DNA of 64,000 bases from Labyrinthula sp. Ha (lineage: Eukaryota; Sar; Bigyra; Labyrinthulida; Labyrinthulaceae): assembly GCA_015227615.1 (NCBI GenBank), contig JAALGZ010000003.1, positions 1,550,001-1,614,000 on the forward strand, written 5' to 3'. Below the pieces are notes generated by a model, which was not told where the DNA came from, made no database searches, and saw only the letters and a program-made list of their open reading frames with translations. The position numbers and the translations under genes are program-made. Positions 14,001 through 25,464 of the stretch are shown here, piece by piece. The first letter of the stretch is position 1; each line of letters opens with the position of its first letter.

Positions 14001-17000
14001 AATCTGAAATAGAATCATCTCGTATCTATGAATTGAAAACTCTTAAGAAACAATCTCCACGTAGAAGACAGTCATCACTACAAAAATCTCCGCAATGATG
14101 AATAGATGCTGCTAAGAAATGTAGATATTATTTGGGGGGGGGTTGTAGGGAACAACGGGCTAATTATTTCAATCAATAAGAACCACCGAATCTTCCAAGC
14201 ATAAAACTATGGGATAAATTATCGTTAAGTTGAAATCGGACTTATTGAATTTCATTTGGCCAGTCAGATTGTTAACTTTGTAATATTAGAAGCATACATC
14301 TTAAGAAATCTTGATTCTAATGAGGTTATTTGGACTCAATTTAAGCTAAAACCTGTACTATGTTAAGCTTTTTTTGCGTTGTGGTTACCATGCCTGTTTT
14401 TTGATAGTTTGATAATGATGGTTCTTGGCATTTCTTAAGTTTCCGGGTACACATTTACTGTTTCATAGTTTTACCATTGCTATTTTTCACCCATGATACT
14501 GGAACCCTAGTTCCTACTTCTTTAAAGTCGTCATTTTACATACTGAACTAGTGAAATCTTTACTTGAAACCTAGTGATATTAGAATATAAACCACTTTTC
14601 AATAGCTAAGTTAGTCCCATATATATGGTTGCTGAGATTTCTTTTTAAAAATCTCGCTCTAGGAGAAGATTTTTTGGTTCCTATCTACCCTTAAGACATT
14701 ATTGGCTCATTTAATTTGGCTCACTTGGTAGATATATTATGATTCATGAAAAAACTCAAATATCGCTTTAGAAATATTAAACTCTGAAAAAATGATAGCC
14801 TGTATAATATTGTTAAAAGCAGTCATTTTTTTTGTTTATTGTCAAGGAGCAATCTACCTATAAGGATGAAGGTAAAGATCTTAAAAAACTGCAGAAGCTG
14901 GATACTTATCTCAGTGCAGCACTGGTTCCTGATATTTTCTACACAGCATACGCACGGTTATGCATTGGTTAATGAATTAAAGCGTAATTCTAAGTACAAA
15001 ATATAATTAACGTTAGCACTTAGAATAGAAACAATAAGAAAAGAAATTGAAAATTTTTGTTCAATTACCATATCAAAAAATTACCTGAGTACGAAATATT
15101 GCAGATTTGTGCCAAATTTAGCACGGTCAAATTCATTTTGAATAGAATTCTTGCTTGAGAATTTATTGCAATAAGCATAAGCTCATTTTGATGTAGAATA
15201 CAGTCTTCGAATAAACATACTAAAATCAATAATGGATTACGCTGATTTGTAAATAAATTCACTAGTGATCCATACTTCAAAGCACTATTTACATGCCAGA
15301 TAATCGTGCTTAATCTATACACAATGACGAATCTTAAAAAATTTGTCGTAGATTGCTATAAATTTACAACGTCTAACTTGAAACTAGTTCTGATAGCAAT
15401 TGTCTTAAGTTTGGTGTATAAGAAAGCTTAAGAGTCTATCACTACAGTAGTATTCTCTTAAATTATAACATCTTTAGTCGTTTTAAAACTAATGCACGGT
15501 GTAAAAATCGGTCTTGAGCTAAGACAAATAATTTTATGGAAGAAAAAAATTCTCACATAAGTGTTTAAATTTTATAAAGTGAACAGGCTAAGAAATCGTA
15601 GCAAAAAACAATGGAAATATATCCGTACTTACCATTCTAGAGTAAATTCATCAGATGGTAATCCATATACTAAGAGATTAACTAAAGGATCTTATCTATT
15701 GGTTTGCTGCTACCTTGGTTGGAACAAAAAAATAAGATCGGGTTGGAATAGCCAATTTTAAAGCACTAAACAATAATTAGAATAGTTTTTCTGATACGCT
15801 AACAACTTACAATAGAGTTGCATCTAAATTTTTGGCGTATAGAAAAGAAGAAAAGATATCTCAGTGCCTCGAAATTGTACGTTTAGCCTATTTACCACCT
15901 TAGGTACCATTTAACTACTTTATTATTTTGTTCTTATCATCCAATAATCATTTTTTGTTTGTTATCATAGTTTAGATTAATAACTTGCAACAGTATTTAC
16001 ACTTTTAATTAGAAATTGTCTGTTACTTTAATAACTGTTTCTAGATTACGAAAATTTAAAACATGTATTTCTTCGCAGGTTATATTGCACCGCAATGCAT
16101 ACACTGAGTTGGTTTCATTTTACGCTAAGAATTTTAAAATAACCCATGAATTTGCGTCAAGAGCTTCTTCCTAACGATTAAAAAACTTACATAGGTGGAT
16201 CTAGATTCGGTATATGTTTCATAAACATCTTTCTGTATGATTAGAAAGAAAGTGTTGAAACTATATTTTTCTGGATTCTTTGTCGATATAGATACCATTG
16301 AGAAAAAAAACGCCCTTATCGCTCATAGGTTTTTACAGTTTAAGATACAATAACAAACATCGTTATTGGACATATATACTCATGTGAAGATTATGAACTA
16401 TTTACAAAAAGTAGAACTGGTAAATCTTATAGACATATTATTTCAAAAGATAATAAGGAATAAACTCTGTTATTTCTAGTTAAATCGATATGTTCATCAC
16501 TAAAATATAAATTGTTAAAATCCTACCAGTTTATAGAGCCGAAAAACATAGACCAAAAAATAAAAAATCTATTGTATGGCTACTATTTTTGGTACATGGG
16601 AAGAATATCTAAGCAAAATACAAACATCTGTGATATTATGAACATCTTGTAATCTTGTTAACTTTTGAATTTGAAAACAATGTCAGGAAGTAGCATAAGT
16701 TATGGGAAGTCTTTTATATCTAAAGAACCTTAAACCATTTGTTAGGTGTATTCATTTCATTGGTTGTTTAGATCTTTTTGTCTTACAAAACTAAGCTGAT
16801 CTAATTCACGCCTACATTGCGTATACAAAAAATAAGATGCCTATAGATAAATATATGTGGTTCGAGCATTTTGTGTCTCATCTCATTTAACCAAGTCTTT
16901 ATCTATAGAGCTGCTTAATATTCAATAGGAAAATAGTTAACCAATCCTTCTTCGATTTTTCTAAGAGAATGAAATCATCTAACCGAACATGAGGAGCAAG

Positions 17001-17429
17001 GCTAAAAGCTTATACCAAAAGAGCAGAAAAATATAAATGTGTTTGACATGAGTATCTGGGTATTAATACGTAGATGTCAAGTTTTGCTATACATAGGACG
17101 AATTAGTGAGATTGAGCAGTTTTTAGTATCATTCAATTTATTCTCAATACAGGTTCACAAAAAAGCAGCTATAATTGAGAAAGAGTTAAATACCTATTTT
17201 TAAATCGGATTAGAAAGAGTTTTTTTGATATGTGACAAACATCTCATTTAATATTGTAATAAACCTGAATCGAGATACCCTTCATAATAAAAATAGTTTT
17301 ATGTTTTAGTCATCAGATAAACTTCATTTAGGTTGTTAATAAATAATTCTGAAGCCAATGAAAAAAATACAAGAGCATTCAGCTCAATTTGTCAGTAATA
17401 ACAAAAACAAAATTACACATAATGTTCAA

Positions 17430-18125
17430 AAAAGCAATATCTATTGGTAATGTTACTTATTTTAAGGGAGTTTCACTTACTAAATGGGGTTCAACTAATC
17501 TCTCTGATTCATCAAATGATGTTGAAGAATATCATATCAACAGCAGCTTCTGAATCCGGTATTCTTACTGCACTAAATTTTGTTTTATATTACATAATCT
17601 CAAGATTTTGTATGAAAATTTTAACATTGTTATTACAATGTATTAGAATAGTAAAGCATGATCGAGTCGGTTTGTATACTTTGTTAGAAAAAGAATTGGA
17701 CATTTTGGGTATCTGAAATAGAACCGATACTGCGAATGCATTTATAGCACCAGTTAGTTGTCAGAAAGTATTTCTTCTTTACAGCTGATTTTTCTTATAT
17801 TTATACATTGAAATATGTATTACAACAAAAAATAATTATTGGAATAAAAATAAACCACGTGAAATTATGAAAACTTAATCACATTGACTATACACTTACT
17901 TTATCTTAAGATATTTATTTCTCTGTGAATAAGGGATTGTGCCCAATCAGCAATATATAAGACTATTTCTTGTAAAAAACTATTCTAGATATATCGGCCA
18001 CAAATTATTATTTGTTGAGTTGTTAAATAATAATAAGTTTCAGGAACGGGGATTAGAATTTGTTTTGTATAATGTATTTTATAATTTCAAACAACATACC
18101 TCGCACCAGAATTTATTCATATGAA
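17430..18125 (+). mobile_element. Decayed Ty1/Copia-type RNase H-region remnant
   Basis: Near 17.45-17.55 kb a stretch resembles the Copia RNase H signature (a KW.S segment followed by SSNDVEEY, compare SSTEAEY). At 17.94-18.12 kb a second stretch resembles the following KHID...FxxE segment (SRYIGHKLLFVELLNN). Spacing and order match Copia. It is heavily broken and looks old. No LTRs were found. Confidence 0.4.
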
Positions 18126-19099
18126 CGAGACCTCCTGTATATTTGCTTGACCGGTATATACGACACAAATATAGGGTTGTATTTAAGTCTGAATAAATTG
18201 TTCAGCAGTAAAACTTGAAACAATACTTGACTATTTACATCATTTATTATACATTAGTTTCGTGATGTTCGATCATTTTTAATGAGCTACAACGTTCACT
18301 TTACTAAATACCACATTGAAAGAGCTAGCAAAATTCAGCTGTTATTCTGTTGGTATAAATATTTCTACTTTGGATCTTAGGAGCATATTTATCCATCTTA
18401 ATTGTCCTAAATATTATAGAAGTACAATGTATTTGTGACATCGAGAAGATATTACTCTTTGATAGGAAGAATGGGAGGAGTTGGGGTAGTTGGTATTAGA
18501 TATATTTGTGACATACTTGATCTAAAAAGTAAAATCATTTTATTTAACTTGTTGCAAAGAAAATTTCCGAAGCCCCACATAAACCTAGAGGTGTAAACTT
18601 GTCTTAAAGCTACATGAAGAGGTAGCAGATGTAGTATATCATCTAAACTTTACCAAAAAGGTTTTCCTAAATTTAATCATGATATACCTATACTATCATT
18701 ACATAATCATGAAGATAAATAGGGCGCCGATATAATGAAATGCATCAGTAATTTATTTTGTTTTGTTTCTCAGTATCAATAAGAATAACTTTATTTCGCT
18801 ACCAATCAAATCATGTATGTTTCAATTATCGATTCTCAATCGATTCATCTTGGAAACAGTAAGAATCAAACAATAAGGGAAATATTTGAAGAGTTTATTG
18901 AAACATTTCATATGAAGTAACTATGATCTAATTACTTCGCTATAGTTATATTTTTAAAGGGTTTCCTTCAAGCAAGACGAGTTGAACTCTAAAATTAATT
19001 TTTCATCAAGATAATATATCTGGAGCTAAGCTTTCACCTTCATAGATTAATGATTTCCCTTTCTTGCCCATTGATTGTAACGGAACTAACACTAAAATG

Positions 19100-19351
19100 T
19101 TAGCATTGTATACTTCGTTTTGAAATTATTTGAACTATTATAAACAAAAAAAAATTGTGCTTCCAAAATGAAGACATGTCGTATGCTACTTGGTAGAAAA
19201 CTTTCTCGTAGTTATAGAATGCCTTATTGCTTTCTTTCATCTGGGCTTTACAATTACAAAAAAAATATAATTTTTCAGTTACATTGTTGGTAACCTCCTT
19301 TAAATAACATGGTAAAATTTTAGATAATAACCCTCGTCTTTTCAAATTCAA
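19100..19351 (-). mobile_element. Decayed Ty3/Gypsy-type RNase H-region remnant
   Basis: A short minus-strand stretch (QMKESNKAFYNYEKVFYQVAY) resembles the Gypsy RNase H segment usually written like QxKExEKNYxTYEKExLAVVxAL. Only this fragment is recognisable. It is broken and old, and its borders are unknown. Confidence 0.4.
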
Positions 19352-20022
19352 AAAGCTATTTCATTTAGTTCTTGTAGAACTTTTCATAGTCCCATAAGAG
19401 GCAGGCAAGTTTTGTGTTCAAATTGACATACCAAAAGGTATTTATGCTTAAATGTTTAATGTAATAAAAGCATTTTATACTGTTAGAGGTACAATAAGAC
19501 AGTGCTTGTTTTGTTGGTATAATGCAATAAGGATTTCCCAAATGACTCCGGAGCAGAAGTTGTGAAACAGGATGTTACAGTACAGGTGCTCTGCACTTGA
19601 GTGTCTGTAGCAGATTAGTTTCAAGAAGAAAAAACTCATATGTACTATTTCATGAGTCATATGAACGCTGAACATCTGCGAAACACATACTACTCCACAA
19701 GTAAGATTGACTAGATTACTCGATTGTTTTGACCAAATATCATCAAACCATGGATTAAAGGCTGCGGCTTTTGATGTTAATTGTTACAGAAAGAGTACTT
19801 TTTACATAAAATTGCATAATACTACACTATAAGCCAAGATTGTACATGAAATACGTGTACTAGGCGTGTCATAGGGGTTCAGCCAAATGTTCCAGCCGTG
19901 ACCCTCGGCTGTAGCTGTTAAACTATCTTGTACATCAAATCTTCATATGGCATTACTGTGAAGAAAATTTTCCAGAAAAATCACGGAAATTCGGATAAAC
20001 AAATAAACGAACATTTCAAACG

Positions 20023-20559
20023 ATGAACCGAGTTTTCTGCCATGTATGCAATAACACTTCTCAAACCTCCACTTCACCCTCTGAATGTCCAGAATGCTCT
20101 TCTTCGTTCATAGAAGTCACAGAACTACCAAACCCTCCTGCCAGGCCTCCAGCAAACACGTCCTTTAGAATCCTCCTCACGACGATGCCGGTGAATCTAC
20201 CAATGGGTGATCGCTCAAACCTCGACGACATTATGCATGAGATAATGATGAACGAACCAGGTGCCCGTGGCTCTCCCCCTGTGAGCGAATCCTGCCTAAA
20301 GAACTTAATAGAGAACAAGAAGGTTCTTAAGGTGGACGCTGAATGTGCCATTTGTAAAGAAGAGAAGAAAAAAGGAGATTCTGTGGTAGAAATTGAATGC
20401 GGTCATACGTATTGTGAAGAATGTATTGTACCATGGCTTAAGAAGAACAACTCATGTCCTGTTTGCAGACATGAACTTCCTACGAATGACAAAGAGTATG
20501 AACGAAAAAAGGTGCATGAAGAACGAATACGGGAACAGAGGGTGGAGGACTTTGATTGA
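20023..20559 (+). CDS. RING-finger E3 ubiquitin ligase, RNF126/RNF115-like layout
   Basis: A 178-aa intronless protein likely to transfer ubiquitin from E2 enzymes to targets. Residues 5-26 form a small zinc ribbon (FCHVCNN...CPECSSSF), as at the N-terminus of the animal RNF126/RNF115 group. A Pro-rich linker and an acidic patch follow. The C-terminal RING is at about residues 107-150: C-x2-C-x14-C-x-H-x2-C-x2-C-x10-C-x2-C (CAIC...CGHTYCEEC...CPVC). The fourth ligand pair makes it RING-HC, not RING-H2 as in RNF126. A charged tail ends the protein. It is much shorter than the animal relatives, so orthology is uncertain, but the ligase class is clear. Confidence 0.9.
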   Translation: MNRVFCHVCNNTSQTSTSPSECPECSSSFIEVTELPNPPARPPANTSFRILLTTMPVNLPMGDRSNLDDIMHEIMMNEPGARGSPPVSESCLKNLIENKKVLKVDAECAICKEEKKKGDSVVEIECGHTYCEECIVPWLKKNNSCPVCRHELPTNDKEYERKKVHEERIREQRVEDFD

Positions 20560-20818
20560 GTTTACCTATATGTACATACCGCTAGAAATAGCCTAGTTTC
20601 TGTCTTTAATGGGTGTCGCATTTTAGTAAACACTCCCCTCATTGCTCGTTTCTCAAGACTTTCAGACCATCTTTGGCTACCTTTAAGCACGCAATTCATC
20701 TAGAAACTTGGTTTGAACATAAAAAAGTTCATTCTTTGTAGAAATAAGGTTAATATTCTTCATACTTTTTTTCACTTTCAATAAAAACAGTATATTCTTT
20801 TTCGTTCTTGTATTACGT

Positions 20819-21941
20819 ATGTCTTTAGTCTTTCATAGTGCAGATTGTAGAGAGTTAGTTTCGCGTAATTACAATGCTGCATTACCCTGTGACATTTTAC
20901 CAATTATGAAGATGAAATACATTTCTTCCGATCCCGTAAGAGCGCTTTCTTTTATCTTCACCAGAGAGAACTTAGCGTCAGCTATTTCGGGCTCCACCTC
21001 CTCAGTTATCGCCTTAGGTCTTCTTTACCCACTTGATAGAGTAATATTTGTCTCCCTTCTTCACTTTTTAGATCAGAACTTTGAAGCAAACTGAAACAGA
21101 AAACAAGCGACGGAAGAAGGCTTCATCTTCATTAAAGCTTCTATGTACACTGATTCAAACCCGTCGGTTCCAGGAATTATATAAGGGAATCAAACTAAAC
21201 CTGTTTGCTCTTTGGTTCTCCAACTTCATATACTTTTACTTTCACACACTTCTAAAATCAGTGTTTTCCTCGAAGCATCCTTCTAACCTAGAAACAATCA
21301 CTCTAACTGCAGTTGCTGGAGTAATCAATGTTTTTTTTACCACACCTTTATGGACCGCTGTTACCAAACTCTCCATGTCCACTAGAAATGTCTCTATTCG
21401 ACAGCAACTACGTGAAACATATAGAACTGGTGGTATCAAACAACTCTATGCTGGCTTAGTTTCTTCTCTCCTTCTGGTTTCTAATCCTGCAATTCAATTT
21501 GCATTTTATGAACGATTGAAGTCTATAAAGAAAGTAAAACCTACAAATTCACAGCACATTTTTCTCCTGGGCGCAACGGCTAAAATGATAGCGACATTGG
21601 TTACTTATCCGTTACAACTGTCACAAACAATTTCTAGAATAAAGAAAAATTCTAAGCCAAGAAAATATGCATCAAGTGCCTCATCAACGTCAGATTTTTC
21701 AGATGAAGAAAAAGAAGTTACAGATGATAAAGAGGTGTTAATTCAATCGGGGGTTTTGAGCGAGGTTAAAGAAATTTTGGGTGAAATTTATGAAAAAAAT
21801 GGGGTTCAGGGTTTGTTTAGAGGTATGGATGTCAAACTGGTTCAAACATGCTTAACTTCAGCGTTCATGTTTACTTTTTACGAAAGGTTATTTTCGTTGA
21901 TCAAACTAGTTCTTAGAATCAAAACCAGTAAAAGAAAGTAG
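20819..21941 (+). CDS. Mitochondrial-carrier-family protein, peroxisomal SLC25A17/ANT1 type, two exons
   Basis: A membrane carrier, probably moving adenine nucleotides or cofactors across the peroxisomal membrane. Exon 1 is 20819-21040 and exon 2 is 21072-21941; the 31-nt intron 21041-21071 (phase 0) interrupts the first carrier signature, which becomes YPLDRIRTLKQ after splicing. The product is 363 aa. Repeat 2 has TTPLW instead of PxD/E and repeat 3 has TYPLQ, both typical of PMP34/ANT1, as is SNPAIQF near the fourth helix. An unusual acidic Ser-rich insertion lies in the third repeat around residues 265-290. The true start could be a Met near residue 30. It is convergent with the FAH-family gene, with 20 bp between stops. 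Confidence 0.9.
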
Positions 21942-21961
21942 ACTCTAAACTTTCGCTTAAC

Positions 21962-22891
21962 TTAAGTAAACTTATTAGATATCTTTCCTAATCCAGATAT
22001 CTCGACAGATACTCGATCACCTTTTTCCAGATATTTTGGGGGATCAAAACCAGCACCAACCCCACTTGGTGTACCTGTAGCTATCACATCCCCAGTCTGT
22101 AAGGTAATGCTCTCACTTATCTTTGAAATTAACTCAGATATCCCAAATATCATATCATCTGCACTTCCATCTTGTCTAACTTCCTCATTCACCTTCGTTA
22201 CAATCTTAAACCCTGAATAATCTACATCCCCGTTGTCCGTTAGAAAGTTCTCTTTGGGAGTAATAAAGGGACCAATTGGAGAAAAACCATCAACACTTTT
22301 TCCGAGCAGCCATTGAATATGTTTTTTTTGGACATCTCTAGCAGAAATATCGTTTATAATAGTAAAACCAAAAATATGTTCCAAAGCTGTTTCAGGGGAA
22401 ATTGATTTGCCAGGTTTTCCTATGATTATTGCTAATTCTCCTTCATAATCTATCTGAGAAGTATTTTCTGGAAAAGATATTTCTCCAAAGGGAGAGTTTA
22501 TTGAGCTTAAAGCCTTCGAGAAAACAATTGGCTCTCCTTTCTGAGGAACTGCTGTTCCTAAAGCTTTCATTTCTTTTATGTGATCAGAATAGTTTTTTCC
22601 AATACAGTAGATTGTGAAATGGGAGGTGCAAACTGGTGCAAGAAGCTTGTTCTTTATTTCATCATAGGGAACAGTAAAGTTATCTTTCAACGTATCTTCT
22701 TGAAAAAGTTCGAAATCACTTGAATTTAAGCATAGAATGTCGTGAAGGGGAACACTGCCTGGAAAAAATCTGTTGTTTGATATTAAACCTGGTGTCGCTT
22801 TCTCCAACAACTTGTATGAATACTTTGATGACTTTTCAGAAGTCAAGTTTGCAAGAGCAACTTTAGCAAGATTCTTCATTTGTTTATTCAT
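21962..22891 (-). CDS. Fumarylacetoacetate-hydrolase-family enzyme (FAHD type)
   Basis: A 309-aa intronless protein of the FAH fold, which hydrolyses or decarboxylates small beta-keto acids at a Mg2+/Mn2+ site. The core begins at CIGKNYSDHIKEM (residue 96). Likely metal ligands are Glu150 and Glu152 in DYEGEL and Asp181 in NDISARD. Further family blocks are KSVDGFSPIGP (about 198-208) and TGDVIATGTPSGVG (about 266-279). Residues 1-85 form an extra N-terminal part, as in FAHD2 and bacterial relatives. The substrate cannot be told from sequence; acylpyruvase and oxaloacetate decarboxylase activities are both known in this family. No organelle-targeting signal is certain. Confidence 0.93.
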   Translation of the reverse strand: MNKQMKNLAKVALANLTSEKSSKYSYKLLEKATPGLISNNRFFPGSVPLHDILCLNSSDFELFQEDTLKDNFTVPYDEIKNKLLAPVCTSHFTIYCIGKNYSDHIKEMKALGTAVPQKGEPIVFSKALSSINSPFGEISFPENTSQIDYEGELAIIIGKPGKSISPETALEHIFGFTIINDISARDVQKKHIQWLLGKSVDGFSPIGPFITPKENFLTDNGDVDYSGFKIVTKVNEEVRQDGSADDMIFGISELISKISESITLQTGDVIATGTPSGVGAGFDPPKYLEKGDRVSVEISGLGKISNKFT

Positions 22892-23277
22892 CTAACTGTG
22901 GTAATGCAGCATTGAGAAACAACTATGTACCTGCCGATACTGCTCTTGCTAGATATAAAAAACCTAATAGACCCATAGATATAAACAGTGTCAATAAAGA
23001 AACAAAAACATTAAAAGCCTCTTAATTATTTGTGCTTTACCTTTTTAAAGGGAAAAATAGTTTCTCAGAAGGTTAAATACTCGAACGGGGTTGATTTGCA
23101 TTCCAGCAGCTTGATAACTAGGGAAGAAATAAGGAAGCCTATAGTTTTAAATATGAACCTTGATATAGCTATCTAAATTTCTTTGATATATTTATATACT
23201 TTAAACTATGTTACAAGGTAAAGATACGTTTCTTCTACGATTATAATGAAGTAGCTCCTACGGAGGTTTGACTAGTT

Positions 23278-23514
23278 ATGGATAACTTAGATACTCACTT
23301 GAGTCAGAGTAGTTGTTCTTTAGATGTCCATCAACTCTTACGGGAATTAAGTATGTGTGATATGGAGCTCTCTATTTCTAATAAATTGATACTAGGAGTT
23401 TTATGTAGATTTTCCGTCTCGAACGATGACTTAACGAAGTATACTATGGGGGCCACAAATCTGAAGCTACGAACAAGTCAAGACACAAACAAGGCTGGAA
23501 GTAGAAGGCCCTAA
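23278..23514 (+). CDS. Doubtful small ORF, 78 aa
   Basis: ATG to TAA, with a plausible amphipathic helical stretch (HQLLRELSMCDMELS) and a polar C-terminus. No family is recognised and no short-intron partner exon is evident. Composition is a little more protein-like than the surrounding desert. Confidence 0.25.
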   Translation: MDNLDTHLSQSSCSLDVHQLLRELSMCDMELSISNKLILGVLCRFSVSNDDLTKYTMGATNLKLRTSQDTNKAGSRRP

Positions 23515-25110
23515 ACCGCAAATAGAGAATAGAGAGTTTTCAACCAAAAACAGAAAAAAATATAAAGATGAATTTTAGTAATAACACTTTCCTCCAAGTT
23601 TCAGATATCATTAATTAAATCGAAACTTTCAACCACAGTCACCACAACAATAACTAATACTGTATCATTCCAAAAAGAGGCTAGAATGGAGAAAACTCAC
23701 TGAATTTTGAAGCGTTGAGACGTACATGAGGAGTACATGAGAGAATTAGGTTACCTCTGTTATATTTTCTGAAGCTTAAGAAAAGAAAGGGGATAATGTT
23801 TTACGTATTCTAATTGCTCCCAGCAACCTAGTTCTCATGAAATCTCACAAATTATGGGATATCAGATTGAGAAATAAAGTTTAGCCATGTAAAATCAAAT
23901 CGGTTTCGGAAAAACACTTAAGATATTGCTAGCAAGCTTTAACTTAGAGTTTGTGTGAAGGAATCATTCGTTGAACAGAAATTAAACCGGGATAAAACTC
24001 TCCTAATTTGGTGACTCTGAAAGAACTTTTGGGGACTCTAAAAATGATTATTATAACAGCTGCTACATTACCGAAAACATATGGTCGCAAAAGGCATTTT
24101 CACCAGAAATTCCATAAAAAGTGAAACTCAGGTGACGATATTACAAAAAAAGCTAGTCATCACTGCGATAAAGGATATGGTACGCAGTCTTTGCTAAGGG
24201 TCAGTTATGATAAGATTTATTTGCAATCATTTATTCCTTCCTTTCTCTCCGATTATCAATTGATTGCCACTATTGAACTGAGACAGATGACCCTACACCA
24301 GAAAGCCCATAATTTTTAGTTTCATTCTTGTACCATGTGAAACCTCTTATAAAATATACCATGGTACCTGGGAATAACTCTGGATTAGAATGAAATTTTG
24401 CCATATGGTCCATTAGCTTTATATAGTCTTACGACAGAGAAATGAAATAAACACTTTTTACGTTTGGATTAGAGTCATGACTCCTACTTTATTAATAGTA
24501 AACACTAATTATAAAGAATCAAAACTGCTAGGCAAATGTATAATCCAACCAATAAGAATATTTGCCGCCAAAAAATGTTCAACATGATATTAATAAATCA
24601 TGTCCGATCCAAGAAGTTTTACTCGTCTTCCTTTTGCCCCAACATCTTATTAACCTTCGCTGCATTACTTGGCTTTTCAGGATCTTATGCGGCAAGAAAC
24701 TATTACCCTTTCCTTTAAATATTCATGTTTTTCAAATATCTAGAAGAGACAAAATCCAAACTTTGATTAGGTAGTTTAACTTCTTTCAATTTTTCCTTTT
24801 CCCCTTTGATGCTACGGCTGCTAAGAGTGTTAATCCTCTGTTTCTATAATATGTTACAGTTCTTGAAAGAATTCAGATTTTGTATTCAGCGAAATGAGGG
24901 TATCGAGATTCTTCAAATAAGCTTTGGGCCTATAGGCAGCTACTACAAGACCTCTAGGAAGCAAAGCTTAACTTATTCAATAGGCATCTGCACTTACTCT
25001 TGGTTTAATCAATACGCTTTAACTGGAAGGAATATTCTTAGTTTGAAGAGGTTTCCCCAAACTTAAATCATCTAGAGAAAGTGTTAAAAAAAGGGGTGCA
25101 GACTGCAAGC

Positions 25111-25281
25111 TGAGTCCACCTTGAGGACTCATTGGGGTTTTTGAGGAATTTTTCCAGTTACCGAGTGAGTTTCGATATTACACTGAGTGAGGAATGAGAA
25201 ACTCATTGAGGGATTTGAGTTACATGAGTGAGCTATGAGAATTATCAAATACTCACTGAGGAATTTTCTTTACTCAGCACC
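25111..25281. repeat. Dispersed TTGAGT-rich repeat, copy A
   Basis: Dense in direct words such as ACTCATTG, TTGAGT and GTGAG. The segment from AAACTCATTG through ATGAGAATT matches copy D at 37.92 kb with a few differences. Confidence 0.6.
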
Positions 25282-25464
25282 CTAAACTATAACTAGCTGC
25301 TAGTTAATTGCTGGTTCCACAACTCTCCGTAGAAATAAAACTTGATTCATTGGTACGGTTGATTAAAGAAAAGAGCACATCATTAAACCTTCAAACAGTA
25401 CACCCTCAACTTTTCAAGAAGATACCACAACAGCGAAAACATATGAATACATAACCCAATATAA

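Larger units (their letters stand above)
10625..20022. other. Long gene-poor desert with decayed retroelements
   Basis: About 9.4 kb with no convincing host gene. I can recognise Ty1/Copia-like remnants near 12.1-14.0 kb and 17.4-18.1 kb and a Ty3/Gypsy-like remnant near 19.1-19.35 kb (separate entries). A locally C-rich patch lies near 10.9 kb and a short G run near 14.13 kb. The rest is AT-rich with stops in all frames. Confidence 0.5.
22892..25464. other. Gene-poor interval with one doubtful small ORF and a repeat
   Basis: About 2.6 kb. An ATG-initiated 78-codon frame at 23278-23514 (+) is the only possible gene; it matches no family I know and could be chance or a gag-like relic. The right end holds a member of the TTGAGT-rich repeat (25111-25281). 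Otherwise I see nothing. Confidence 0.45.

Noticed and set aside
20061-20351. Antisense frame of 96 codons over the RING gene
   Set aside because: It is an overlapping reading of a well-supported gene, with no family features.
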